DNA from: Chondrus crispus
Taxonomy: Eukaryota > Rhodophyta > Florideophyceae > Gigartinales > Gigartinaceae
Reading direction: 5' to 3'
Assembly (NCBI RefSeq): GCF_000350225.1
Contig: NW_005179004.1
Span: forward strand, 288,565 to 352,564
DNA: 64,000 nt
The notes beneath the pieces were generated by a model, which did no database searches, was not told the origin of the DNA, and saw nothing but the letters and a program-made list of their open reading frames with translations. Within the stretch, counting starts at the first letter, position 1. The number at the start of each line of letters is the position of its first letter. Below are positions 1 to 11,037 of the stretch, one piece after another. A program made the translations under genes and the position numbers.

Positions 1-652
1 CATGGCCAGGAGACAACCCCTTCCTATTGCGTGGGTGGCACTAATTTATAGAGAAAGCGCCAAAGCACAATTATGCGATTGCAGGGCGATGAAGAAGATG
101 AATCGATGTCCTTTTTTATTCGGAGCCCAGCGGTCTAGCATATATGTACTGTAGCGACTTCCCGCAGTCGTCCGACGGCGTGCGACGGCGGCGAGTCTAG
201 AATCTCAGTGTGCATCACAGCCAGGACGCCGATAAAGGGAGGTACTATCAATTGAGTAGGTACTACTCAATTTGCTGAGACGGAAAGTGAAAAGAGATCC
301 TACTGTGAGGAAGATTCTTGTCCGCTTGGCGGTTACAACAATCACTTAGAGACATCACAAGCACCCGAAACCATCATTAAGTGGGTGTTGAGTGGGAGGT
401 ACAATTGTACCATGATGGTTGACAAGTTGTTTGCAAAGTGGCCCTCTGCGAGCTACTCTTGGTATGCATTAGATCTGCGAAGCAGTTCTAACGCATTCTG
501 TGGGTGCGTTGGACACTGCGGAGTCATCACCACACGTACGAAAAGACTTGGTAGCTGATAGTAGAGTTTATTTATCTGATCATACACAAACAAAATGTGC
601 ACAACAGCTTTCTCATCGCATCTGACAGATAATATCGCGGCTCTACAGTATC
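1..652. other. Intergenic, no gene seen
   Basis: I see no credible coding region here. A small inverted repeat lies at 249-273 (CAATTGAGTA, five-base spacer, then TACTCAATT). The stretch probably belongs to the 3' flank of the transposase copy that ends at 653, but I could not find its terminal inverted repeat. Confidence 0.4.
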
Positions 653-1954
653 CTAACAACTAAGGCTTTCTTCATCCTCTTCGAGCAATGCCCCCGCACC
701 TTCTTCCATATCTATGCCCCGAAGCTCGCGCTCCATCCTACGCCTACGCCTTCTACGATACGAGTCCTGCGCTCTCTTCCGCTTTGCTATTGTAGACTCG
801 GCAATTTCTTTGAGGCGCTTTCTGTAGCGCTCATAAGTCTGACCATCGGCGTCCCTCAGAGGATGCCATCGAATATGAAGATTTGTAAGCGCAACCGTGA
901 GCTTGAATATACCATCATACAGAGACTCACTCCATCTGTACTTGTTTGCCGCGATAGCCCACAAAGCAGATTGCCTTCCAAAGTAGTTCTCCACTATAAT
1001 GCGGTCCCCTGAAATGTTTTCATTCTCCCTACGCTGTTCCAATGTGAGCACTCCTCCCGTGGGCTTTTTCATGGGCATTACTGCACGAATGTCACTTTGG
1101 ATTCCTTGATAGCCCTTGTCAAATAATATGGCCCAATGATTCGGATGTTCATCAACCCCATTGCTAATGTCTGTGATTGCTCGCTCCTCAACAGATTTTT
1201 CAACAGCATCAAGGTGAAAGCCAAGATTACGACGAAATATTTCAATGTCTGCTACTGACTCAGGCTCGTCTGCGCTGCAGTGTATCGCGAAGCCATTGGG
1301 AAGGACTGCAACTTCCGTCTTGTAACCTTATAGTTTATGCTTGCCCGAAAAGTAGCGCTTTGATTCCTCGAGTGAACCACTGGGACGATAAGACTGCTGA
1401 AAGGAGACGTCGCATGCGTAGAGACACATTTTGTATTTGTTGAACGTGCGCTTGTCGGCCTGGAGTCGGGTCATGGCATACTTGTTCTGATAAAAGGCGA
1501 CAAATTTGTTGTAGCAGTGTCCCGAGAGGAGCCGGATCATCGCTGTAACGCGCTTCTCGAATATGGGGGGTTTGATACCGAACATATAGGCCATTATATC
1601 CCATTTGGCGTCCTGTTTTAACACGCACATTGCCATGAAGATCATATCTTTTCCAGTTATGGCTGACTTGCTACCACGGCCTGTATTGTAGTTTGAATAG
1701 ACGTGTTCACGAATATGGGCCCAAATCGCGATAAACTCGTTCGGCGTAAAGTTTATTATATCCATGATCCCTTGTGACCCGTTGGCATTCAAGAAGCGAG
1801 TGTATAAAGGTGCGTCAGAGTCGTTCTCGTCTTCACAGTCTGACGGCATCGGATTGTCATCATATGCCTCAAGTTCTTCCTGACGGGCAGCCTGGATTTC
1901 TTGCAGTAGCGCAAGTGCTCGGCTGGCAGATGGGGGCGCACCACGGGGAGGCAT
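653..1954 (-). pseudogene. Harbinger/IS5-like DDE transposase, copy 1, one premature stop
   Basis: This gene encodes a cut-and-paste transposase of the DDE_4 (PIF/Harbinger or ISL2EU-like) type. The frame is open for 434 codons from ATG 1954 except for one TAA at 1328-1330, where the family pattern KHKLYGYK is read KHKL-stop-GYK. The catalytic acids are visible: the first Asp in ACDVSFQ, the second in FDKGYQG and the Glu in GDRIIVENYFGR. The N-terminus is a short acidic helical region and the C-terminus an Arg-rich tail. An upstream in-frame ATG exists at 2023, but copy 2 at 3925 aligns with the start at 1954. Copy 2 carries a stop at the same codon. Superfamily placement is from motifs only. 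Confidence 0.75.
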
Positions 1955-2023
1955 GGTGAAGGCAATACCAAGAGGAGTGGGTGGGGAAAATGGGACCCGA
2001 CGATGACAAGCGAATGTGTTCAC

Positions 2024-3924
2024 GAGTACGGAAGAACTGGCATGGTTAGGTCAGCAGTTGCCTCGTGGCTGGGTTTGTGTCGTTTCGGGAATGGCGCGCA
2101 GTTTTCGCGCCAACTTGAAGAGAATGTCGTTCTATTCCGAAATGACTTTCTTTCGTACGAATAGACTACAGGCCATACAAATTAGGGCACGAATAGCCAA
2201 GTCACACAGTGAAATAAAAGGTCGTAACTGTTCTCTCCGCCTTGATATGATTCGTTGTGATATGGTGTTTTTTATGTTTAAGGCACCAACGTATGATATG
2301 CTCATTCTATTGCGAAGACCATATTTGTTTCTCCGGAGTTACTGGAGGTCTTCCAAACACCCCGTTAGCTGCTCCCTCCGCCTATTGGGGTCTCTCGTTT
2401 AGACAAAGCGGATGAGGTCTTAATCAGAGAAACATGTTTCGTCACTCCGCTTCCCGCCGTCGCACATCCGATTCTGCAGCTCTTCTACTACTGTACTGAA
2501 GCCACACGTGTATGAACACGTGTAAGCACTATAATAACTCGTGCCAGAGCGTTTAGCATAGCACTAAATCGTGGGAGGCACTACTCCAAGTAGCACTATT
2601 GCGGGACCCGCCCCTGTACAGGCTGGGCACGCCCATTAGTGCCGCTTTTACTTATGCCACCCTCCCACTAATGCCGGCCAGACGCACAAACACGAACAAA
2701 CACAAATCGTGCCACGTGTCACACGGGTCCGGGTGTTATGCTGCCATCCGTCCGTCGCGCGTGAAAACATGTGAAAGCGCAGGGCGGCTTCCAAGCCCAA
2801 TCCTGTTCACCGAAAGCGTTCACCTAACACCGTTCACAGACCTTAAAGCATCCCCACCGGTTGGAGAATAAATAAGCAAAGAGCTAAATATTTTCAACAC
2901 TTGTCATTCAAATACTGGTGCCCATGTAATGTGCTCGATTCGGCGAGTACAGTACAGAGGGCCCTACTCATTAGTGCCGCCCGGTGTAAGACCCCAAAAT
3001 TGGCACTATTGGGAGACGGCATTAATAGGTGACGTCGTCACATCTATTTTCATGCATTAGACCTTTCTCGCATATACTCAATAACTGTGCAACAAGGAAG
3101 CTATATATAATAATACAGCAGTATCTACGTATACGTGTCACCACCACAGTACATACGGGCCAATTGTTAGAAAGATAGACGTTACTGAGCGAGATAATCA
3201 AGTTTTGGAGTTACTACGCCTATGATAATTTTGAATTCGGATCTCTCACGACCCCTCACTCCAACGGACATGCCTCTCGCGTCTCTTCATTCAAACACTT
3301 ATATTGAAATGCAACGATTATCAAATGCAACCTCAGTGCTCATCACAACATATCACGTGCTCTTGTGCACGACATATTCTAACACAACTTGCCAACACAT
3401 CATCAGTATAAAGCACACGTCCACACAGCTGCAACAGAGAAAGAGGACAAGGAAGATACGCAAGATACCACGTAAACCATTGTTTCGCTACTGTTCACTT
3501 CCTTCGCCCGCTCCCTACTCTGATCCCACGAAGACACAGTAACCTGATTGCCCCCTGCTCCCAAATCAGCTTACTCTTAACGCCATCTCCTCGGGACAAA
3601 GTAATTACGAGAAGACCGTACGACTACGGAAATGAGCGGTTACATCGCCAACAACAAAGAAACTATCGATATCACACATCTGGCACCCCAGGATACACAT
3701 TATTGAGTCAATTCCAAAGGGTAAGGCCGCAAAGTACTACATAAACGCTTCCCAAACTTTGCCAGCCCACATCCATCCCTGTCCTGCTCCTTGATGCACT
3801 TGCATACCCTTTTCCTTTTGCGTATTGTCCCATTCTTGCACACTTGCGTCATCCTGTTCCTCCTTTCCCCCTCTTGCGCTTGCCTCACCCAGCCCCCATT
3901 CCCTTCATCCTCAAACCCCAAGAA
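2024..3924. other. Intergenic between two divergent transposase copies
   Basis: This 1.9-kb stretch separates the two head-to-head transposase copies. I see no credible gene. It holds scattered GTACAGTAC-type words, the inverted pair CACACGTGTA / TACACGTGTT near 2503-2523, and a TATATATAATAA run near 3110. Any promoter of the two transposases must lie here, but I cannot point to one. Confidence 0.4.
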
Positions 3925-6013
3925 ATGGCGACTCTTCGGCGCCCGACTGTCAGCGCCACCAATCCGTCCGAGGCTTCGCGCCTTTTGGCCGAAGTCGCGG
4001 CAGACCGAGAGCGAGATTTACAGCAATACTCCAAGCATTTCGAGCCTTCGGTTTTGGATGAGGATGAAATGGGGTCAAAAAGCCCCATAATGGACTCCTT
4101 CGTCGACAGTGGTGGCAGTCAGTACATGCCATGAAAAACTTCAGTTTAGTTGAGTGTTACGACCTTTATGGCCGCTTGCAAGATCACATATCAAAAACTA
4201 CAACTATGGCCGAGGAAAGCGATCGAAGTATGCTGTTAGGATGTATTTTTCATGTTGCTTGCAGTTTGCAAGCACTCTGGACAATGATATTTTTTGGGAA
4301 AGCTGTTTAACATAAAGGGCCCTACGTTTGAGCGTCTTGTTACTAGCTTTCTGAAGATTCTAGCCGACTACGAATACGATTTCTACGTTGACGGGGCTGC
4401 AGAACAATTCACGATGACAGAAGCTATTCGTGAAAAGGCCACTTTCAAAACATACGGCATGGCGCGTTACGCCACCCACGTAACACATCAACAAACCAAC
4501 CGTCCTCGCGGTAACATTCAGGAAATTAAGGCCTATTTTAGGTGAAAACATAAGCTGTAAGGTTTCAAAACGGGTGTGTCTGTCTTGGCTAATGGATTGG
4601 CAGTGGATTGCTCAAGGCACTACACGGGTGTAGTGCAGTGGACACACTCGCCAACGAGGGCGTAAATCTCGCTATGAGGGAAAGCGGTATGTCCAGTCAC
4701 CACCAGGGTGTTTGAGGCCCTCTGTCCGTGGTAGCTCAGAGGTAACGCGAGAATCGCGGGTAGAGTCGCGGTCAGCGCGTGAAGTGGTACTCGGGATCGA
4801 GTAACTAGAAGGAGTGCGTGTGGCGGTCGCGTCGCGGACCGCTATCGACAGTGTCGAAGAAGAACAAAACAAGAAGGCAGAAGAAAGAAGGAAGGAGAAG
4901 TGTAGCGTAGAAACGTAGAAAATAGGGGAAAAAGTAAAGGAAAAACAAGAAAAAGGATGACGACGAAGGGTGCAGGTACCAGACTTAGCCAACTAGATAG
5001 GAACCGTAGAGGATCCCACCAGAGATGGGGTCCGATCACCTCATGCCTCTTTACTGTAACGCCTTCTGACACCCGACCTATATAGGCCGAGCGCCGTCGT
5101 CGGCGTCGGGTACTAAATGGGTAATTAACAATTAATTATCGTCATTAGAATTGCCACTTGGCATTAGACGCTAATTAGCGTAGAAAGTCGTGGGCACCAC
5201 GTATGTATACGTGTTGTACACGTGTTGTACACGTATCATATACTTGTCATACGACTGTCATACACGTGTGTCCACGTGTGGTACACGTGGGGTACCTTCC
5301 CAAGTGTGCGCTCACAGTACACGTGTCAAAGGCGAGGAGCGTGGCCCCGCGACGGCGGTGACCAGGGATAAACGGCGCAGGGCCACTGCACTACAACGGG
5401 TTCGACTGCATACATAGATATTTTCTATCGGAATTTGGCGTGGCACAAGACCCAATGGCGCAAATCAGTTGATGAACGTAGTAGTAGTATTCCTGATGTG
5501 GGCCCTGCGGCGGACAAGTACTCTCGGTACTGGGCGGTGCTGATGGAAAATGGTTACCAAGGGGCCGCAGAGAGCATCAGAGCCATTACACCTGTCAAAA
5601 AGCCTCGGGGGAGCGAGTTGAGTCGACACGACGAGGATCCAAACAGAAAAATTGCAGGAGACAGAATTATTGTCGAAAATTATTTCGGCAGACAGTGCAC
5701 GCTTTGCATGGTTGTTTCTAATAAGTTTCGTTGGTCTGAAGGAAATTATGATCCTACTTTTCTGTTTACGTTGGCCATGACGAATGCGCACATTCTGAAA
5801 CACCCTTCACGTGCGGATGATGGCGATCTTTATCGCCAGTTTTTGAACTGAAGAACTGAGATTGTTGAAGCTACTGTAAAGAAAAGAAAGTGTACGCAGG
5901 AGCGCAATAGGGCCCGTCGCAGAGCGCGCCTAACTCAACGACTAGCCACAAGATCCATAATTGGGAGAGAGTTAGGGGCAGGGGTAATGGAGGCTTCAAG
6001 TTTTGACGATTAG
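3925..6013 (+). pseudogene. Harbinger/IS5-like DDE transposase, copy 2, split by a solo LTR
   Basis: This is a second, more damaged copy of the transposase at 653-1954, on the opposite strand. The N-terminal part runs from ATG 3925, the middle resumes at about 4294 (NIKGPTFERLV) and the C-terminal part follows the inserted LTR (ENGYQGAAES, GDRIIVENYFGR, tail ending at 6013). It has several stops, among them TGA and TAA in the stretch R-stop-KHKL-stop-GFKTG near 4543-4560, the second at the same codon as in copy 1. If the solo LTR and one copy of its ACGGG duplication are removed, the reading frame across the site is continuous and matches copy 1. The insertion therefore occurred after the element landed. 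Confidence 0.7.
4624..5400. mobile_element. Solo LTR with 5-bp target site duplication
   Basis: The LTR spans 4629-5395 (767 bp). It starts TGTAGTGCAGTGG and ends CCACTGCACTACA, a perfect 13-bp inverted terminal pair with canonical TG...CA ends. It is flanked on both sides by ACGGG (4624-4628 and 5396-5400). There is no gag or pol inside, so this is a solo LTR left by LTR-LTR recombination. A TATATAGG word near 5089 and a cluster of CACGTG-type palindromes at about 5200-5295 look like promoter elements. The orientation is not established. Confidence 0.8.
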
Positions 6014-6237
6014 ATAGTGTGCAATTGCGCAATATTTGTAGAAATCTGCAGATGGAAGTAGATGTGGCGCAACATGCCAAGAGGGGGGTTGCTGCGCAGT
6101 TACAGAGGTATTGTGCAACTACCAGTAAACAATCAAGCGGAGTGTGTGGTTACCCATTGACAGCTCAGAAAACGACATTTTCCCGTATTACGGAGATGCT
6201 TAGTAACTGCTGTCAAGACCTATTCGGTAATTAACGT

Positions 6238-6791
6238 CTACCTGCTCCGCGTTGGGTCTCTGTCGTGTTTTGCAGGGAGAAACGCGCGCTGTGCGGACCT
6301 CAGATACGAAAGAGCGTCCGAAACTTGACATTCAGTAGCCAAATCTTCCAGCTCTCCAAACAATTCCGCAATCTCAGCGACAGAGGGGACAGTCCTTCGC
6401 TCTCTCGCGTCCTCTGCGCTCCCATCTTCATCACTTGATTGCGTTGTAGTTTTGTTCGTCACACCCTGAACAAACTCAAAAACGTCCATGCCATCATTAA
6501 CAAACGCCTCTACCACACTTTCGTCGGACTCAATACTTCCCCACCGTTCCACATGAGAAATTAGAGCAGCTTAGCCTCTAGATATGAGACCCATACGGCC
6601 TGACGGGTCTTCAATTCCAGTGATTTGGGCTTTTTGTTGGCTACGCGGAGTAATTTGGGAGCAGTTGCTCTGATGTTTCGCACGGTGCGGCCTGCGATGC
6701 CGAACTGCTGCTCAATTGCTTCGGTACAGTGTCCCTTTTCGAGCAGATCTGCAATGTCTAGCTTCTGCGCTATTGTCAGGCGCTTGTGCAT
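6238..6791 (-). pseudogene. Tigger/pogo-like transposase, internally deleted remnant
   Basis: The N-terminal part (ATG 6791, beginning MHKRLTIAQKLDIADLLEKG) is a typical psq/CENP-B type helix-turn-helix that binds element ends. It runs to a stop at about 6561. A second ORF right after it (6238-6552, 104 aa) is acidic and resembles the C-terminal tail of Tigger proteins. The whole DDE catalytic core is missing between them. This is best read as an internally deleted, non-autonomous derivative. It is distinct in sequence from the complete Tigger at 26-28 kb. Confidence 0.5.
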
Positions 6792-7641
6792 TGCGTTTTT
6801 TATTCCGGAACCGGACTCATAAGGAGGACAAGCCGTGGTCTGTGAGCACTGTTCGGCGAATGGAATGGGGCTTAGATTCCGCTTTCCAACTAGGGAAATA
6901 GATGCCGCTGGATCCAACTGCCATTCGGCCCTTGTTATACCGAATGCAAACACTATCCAGCGGGTAAAATATAACGGAAATAGATGGTTTTGCAGTGAGC
7001 CAAGACGATCCAGCGGCTCTCATGACCCTGTTTCGGGTGTTTTCAAGAACGGCCCCTGGGGCCTGTGAATGGCATGCGCACTCCATTTCGAGAGAGCGGC
7101 CCCCCTCCAAGAGCCCTTCATACAAGCCTACCAGAAGCGCCCATGCAGGCTGGCACCGGTGCCAAGGCCTCTGAGGAAAAGCAGTCACGCACCCGAAATG
7201 AATCAGAGGGAGGGGCGTGACATAGCATTGTTAGTAAAAACGAGACCATTTTGCATCAAAACAGCCGGTCTTGAAGCAAACACGCCCAAAACCCTATTTC
7301 ACGTCTTGAATCCGGGTACAAGATACCCAAAAATAGCCTCCATTTCAGAAATGAACAACAACAGAGAAACACGACATACCATGCCTCGGCATGGAAAAGG
7401 GTGCATATGGTAAATGTGTGGAGACCGCACCTCGGAAAACTATTCTGGACTATATGCGCTAGAAAATAAATAAAATGGTATATTGCACAGAAATAATTTT
7501 CTAAGAACCACTTGTACTCGATAAATATTCCACGGATACGTTGTAATGCAAACCAGTTCAAAGGCGAAACTTTACGTTTGCAGAAATCAACAAAGGAACG
7601 AAATGGACTTTAGTTGTGGCAGACTACGCAATGGACAAAGT
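6792..7641. other. Intergenic, no gene seen
   Basis: No credible coding region. The ORFs that exist here on both strands have low-quality composition and no recognisable motifs. An AT-rich tract lies at about 7450-7540. Confidence 0.35.
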
Positions 7642-9183
7642 TCACCTCTTCACATAGAGTGTGCCACTACTGTCGCTACTACAATTATCTGGAGTTGTGC
7701 TCTTCACATTTTCCACGACCCAATTGGTAATCTTTGTAAAGGTCTCGGAGACGTCATCGTGGGTAAACAGCGATCTTTGGCGAGAGGAAACAAGATGCAT
7801 TCCCTTATTCTTCTTTCGTCTTGTATCATTACTTCTTTGAACAACGCGCGCCGCCTTATTAGCCACACCATTCAAGTATCCGTCCTTTAGGCTCTTCGCA
7901 ACATGAGTTTGCACATAATACCCACACTCAACGCCTCCAGGTTGCTGCGGGCCGTTCACTAACACCATAGATGTCTTATAGAGATGAGCAATAGATTTCC
8001 AAGCACTCTCGAAAACTTTCAGTTCCATCTCATCTAGTTCTGTGACGGCGTTATCCCTACTGTACTCATCTTTTAAACAACTTCTTGTCTTCATGACTTT
8101 CGCTGTCTCGCGCTCGGACTTTGCCCAAGTTATATACAGCAGAGTGTATAGAAACTGGAAGACAGACTCAAATCTGGCGTATCCCCACGCCTTCGTCATG
8201 CTGTCGAGAATCAGCAACTAAGGCCCGTCCAATCCAATCGCTTCTGCTAAATCCGTGGTTTTAGGAAGGCCTTTAGAAGAAGCCTGCATTTCCATTACCT
8301 TAGTGAACACCGTCCCAATGTTTCGTATAGCGACGGTGACGTAGTGACTAACATTTCCGATAGATTTCCCAGGTAGCAATAGAGCCCCGACGAACCACTC
8401 TGTCGCCGGTGGGATGGGCACATCATGCTTCAACAACAGAACCAAACGCTGTGCTCCTCGACTTTTCGCTCGGAAACCAGACTTGTACCCCGCATGTATG
8501 TCAAAAATGAAAGGGCTGGGGTGAATGGTTACTGTTTTGCCCCGTCCAGTGCCAAGTATGTCGAGCTCAGCAATTCACCGTAGACCAACGTCCATAGATG
8601 TATCCGTTTGCAATTCCTTCATGACGCGGACAAATGGCATGTAGTCCTTCTTTCGCAGAATAAGACTGGGGCTCAAGCCAGAAAGGACGGCAGTGATATT
8701 CTCAGGGACCGCCTGTCCGTCGTCTACAGAAGGGTTTTTCTCCGAAGATAGAGTATCATCGGAACTTTCATCTGAAATGTACTTGACCTGACAAATGTCT
8801 CCAGTTTCCTTCGCAGCAAGCGGATTCGGAGGTAGCATTTCCTCCGAGAGAGTGGCTTGAGCTCTTTTCCGTTTCTTCCTGACGCGATTTTCATCATCCC
8901 TACTACTTTTGACTCCTTCAGTAGCTTTGAAATACTTATCAATGTCGACGTCGGCGAGGTCTGGTCCGAATTGCATACTCCCCCAGTCAGGAAGTCGGGC
9001 TGCGTAGTACTCCAGTGCGTCAACCCATTTCACCGGTGAGTTATCCTCGCGTGATGCTTCCAAGGACGCCCACTCGGCATGGCCCTTCAACAAACGAGAC
9101 ACAGCCCCGCGGTTCAGGCGCCTACTGCGCTGTAGACGGAAGACTTCTGCCAGCATGGCTTCCCTTGGCATTGCATTATTCAT
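7642..9183 (-). pseudogene. Ulp1-like cysteine protease (peptidase C48) gene of transposon type, two in-frame stops
   Basis: A single reading frame of 514 codons runs from ATG 9183 to 7642, interrupted only by TGA at 8575-8577 and TAG at 8218-8220; there is no frameshift. The C-terminal half carries a C48 (SUMO-protease) triad: His in SHYVTVAI, Asp in LLILDSMTKA, then GPQQ and the nucleophile Cys in ECGYYVQTH. The N-terminal half is unrecognised and has a basic patch (RVRKKRKRAQ) followed by an acidic stretch. Ulp1-type proteases are known cargo of Mutator, CACTA and KDZ/Zisupton-like DNA transposons. The spacing CGYYV resembles those rather than a cellular deSUMOylase. No transposase partner is recognisable next to it. 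Confidence 0.65.
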
Positions 9184-9198
9184 TGCGGAGAAGAACAA

Positions 9199-9524
9199 TC
9201 TTTGAGAGGTGATGGAGGAACTGTGGAAGCAATAGTGGCCACGAAAATATATAAGAGAATATTCCTGTGAAATTCACTTTCCAGACAATCTGCGACAATT
9301 AGACTTTTCAGAGATTTTTGAAAGTTCGATTGCGACTCTTTTCGTGGCACCGGGGGTAACCTGTTGACGACAGATGGGAGCCCGCGTTTGGTTGCTGGTG
9401 GCTGCAGGATGAGCGCGCTCGGGAAGGCGCCTTAGGAGCGCCTACAACATCAAGATCGCCGACTTTGGTATTACCAGCCTCAACCGCCTGAGAAAGCTCG
9501 TGACTGAAAAAGCACCCAGTGCCT
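9199..9524. other. Short intergenic stretch
   Basis: No gene seen. The HBS1-like similarity in the neighbouring pseudogene stops at about 9525, and the sequence beyond it does not continue any EF1A-family domain that I can recognise. Confidence 0.3.
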
Positions 9525-10300
9525 TCAATCTTCAAAAAACAGCTCCATGAGCCCGATGGAAACGGGGAGGGAATCGACGCCTGCGACGGCGACCCCGTTC
9601 CGCTCGCCGGACCCTGTTTTGAGGTTCTTCACCGTCACAAGCGCTCCGCCGGGAAGTATTGAGAGCTTGTCTTTCGGCGCGATGGTGCCGCATCGTAGTC
9701 GTCCGGTAACAGCGCCGTTGTCGCCTTGGGTAGCGCTCCGGAAGAAGTCGGACACAATCAGCCCCGTCGGCTGCACACTGACCACGGCGATATGCGAAGC
9801 GTCTGCGCTTGGTAAAATTTCAATGGCCTCTAGCACGCTCGGTCCCTGGTACCACTTCATCAGTGGGCGTTCCGCGTCCGACTTTTCAATCGGGTTGGCC
9901 CCCGAGCGATCTGAGGCCGCGACAAATAACACTTGTTCATCTTCCATCCCTTCCGTCTCAAAAAGTCCTTGACCGCATTGGCAACCATTTTAAACCTCTC
10001 CTCCTCAAAATTTTCGAGGTCCATCCTATTCACCACCACGATCAGTCGGCTAACCCCCATGGACTTGAACACGAGAGTGTGCTCCTTGGTCTGACTGTCC
10101 TCCGAAAAGCCCTACTCAAACTCGCCAGGCGAAGCGTCAACCACCAGCAAAGCCGCAGACGCTTGTGTCGCGCCTAAGATCATGGCCGGCACGAAGTCGC
10201 AATGCTTTGGTGCATCAATCACGGCATACGTCCTTGCGTTCCGTCCCTCTGTTTTAAAGACCCTGGTGGCAATATCAATCGTGACACCGCGCTTCCGTTC
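9525..10300 (-). pseudogene. HBS1-like: HBS1/eRF3-like translational GTPase remnant
   Basis: Read from 10300 downward, this contains switch I (ERKRGVTID), a damaged G3 motif (DAPKHCDF where DxPGH is expected), FVPAMI, LLVVDAS and the G4 motif VNRMD. After a frameshift near 9950 come WYQGPSVLEAIE and the domain 2 stretch VSDFFRSATQGDNGAVTGRL. HBS1 rescues stalled ribosomes with Pelota/Dom34. The copy is dead: a TAG follows GEFE, one frameshift is present, the Gly of G3 is replaced, the end is missing, and the part encoding the P-loop is cut off at 10301 where LTR element A begins. HBS1 is chosen over EF1A or eRF3 from the ERxRGVT and VSDFFRS wording. The assignment is moderate. Confidence 0.6.
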
Positions 10301-10957
10301 TGTGGTATAACCCCCCCTGGGGCCTTATTTTAGATTAGATCAACTCAGAATCGGATCAGTTACTGTAGGGCTCGATGCTCTACAGTACCACCACGTGTAC
10401 CCCCAAGCACAGGGGGCGCACGTGTACACGTGTACGCGCGGAACGGAAGAGCGCGCACACACGTGTACTGTCAGCCCCGATGGCTGACAGTATTGCAGTG
10501 TCGACCGACCGCTGCAGTACATCGGTACTGTACTATTATGATAGGTTATTATGTACATTAAATATGGAGCGGACCGGCGGCGGGGAGAGGGCGACAAGGA
10601 AGGAATTGTCGACGACCGACTGCCGAGGGCCGACTCCCCGCTTATTCTAACCGCGCGCTTTCGCCTTCGCGCGCGTTAGACGACACCGAGCGCGGGTAGG
10701 GGACGCGCGACGCACGCCCACGAGCCGGATCCACCTCCGCCCGTCGGTACTGGATCGTTACCCAGTACCGCGCCGGGGCGTCGAGGCGTCGATCCGCTCG
10801 CGCGTGCGCGCGTCGTCCCCGATCCCGCTCTACCACGCTACCCGGGCCCATGCTCCGGTTCCGTAGTGGGTGTCCGTCTTCCCTTGTCTTCTCCCTCTCG
10901 AGGGTCTCCGCAAGAACTGAGTATACACCCCGCTCCGTTGGGGGTGTTTATACTACA
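10301..10957 (+). repeat. 5' LTR of element A
   Basis: This 657-bp LTR starts TGTGGTATAACC and ends ACTACA. It is followed by the same GTGGTCTCCCGACC word that follows the LTR of element B. It has CACGTG clusters in its first 170 bp and a set of hairpins shared with the LTRs of B and C (10468-10490, 10592-10611, 10646-10680, 10745-10770, 10925-10947). Its first bases resemble element C more than B, so A and C look like one subfamily. It was inserted into the HBS1-like pseudogene. Confidence 0.75.
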
Positions 10958-11037
10958 GTGGTCTCCCGACCTAGAAGGCCCTGGAGTCCGATCTCCAAGA
11001 AGACTTCCGCTTCCCTCCGCGAACCGATCGCGTCGAG

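Noticed and set aside
2571..2984. Possible MITE with GGGAGGCACTA / TAGTGCCGCCC ends
   Set aside because: Only 10 of 11 positions match, there is no target duplication and the interior is unremarkable.
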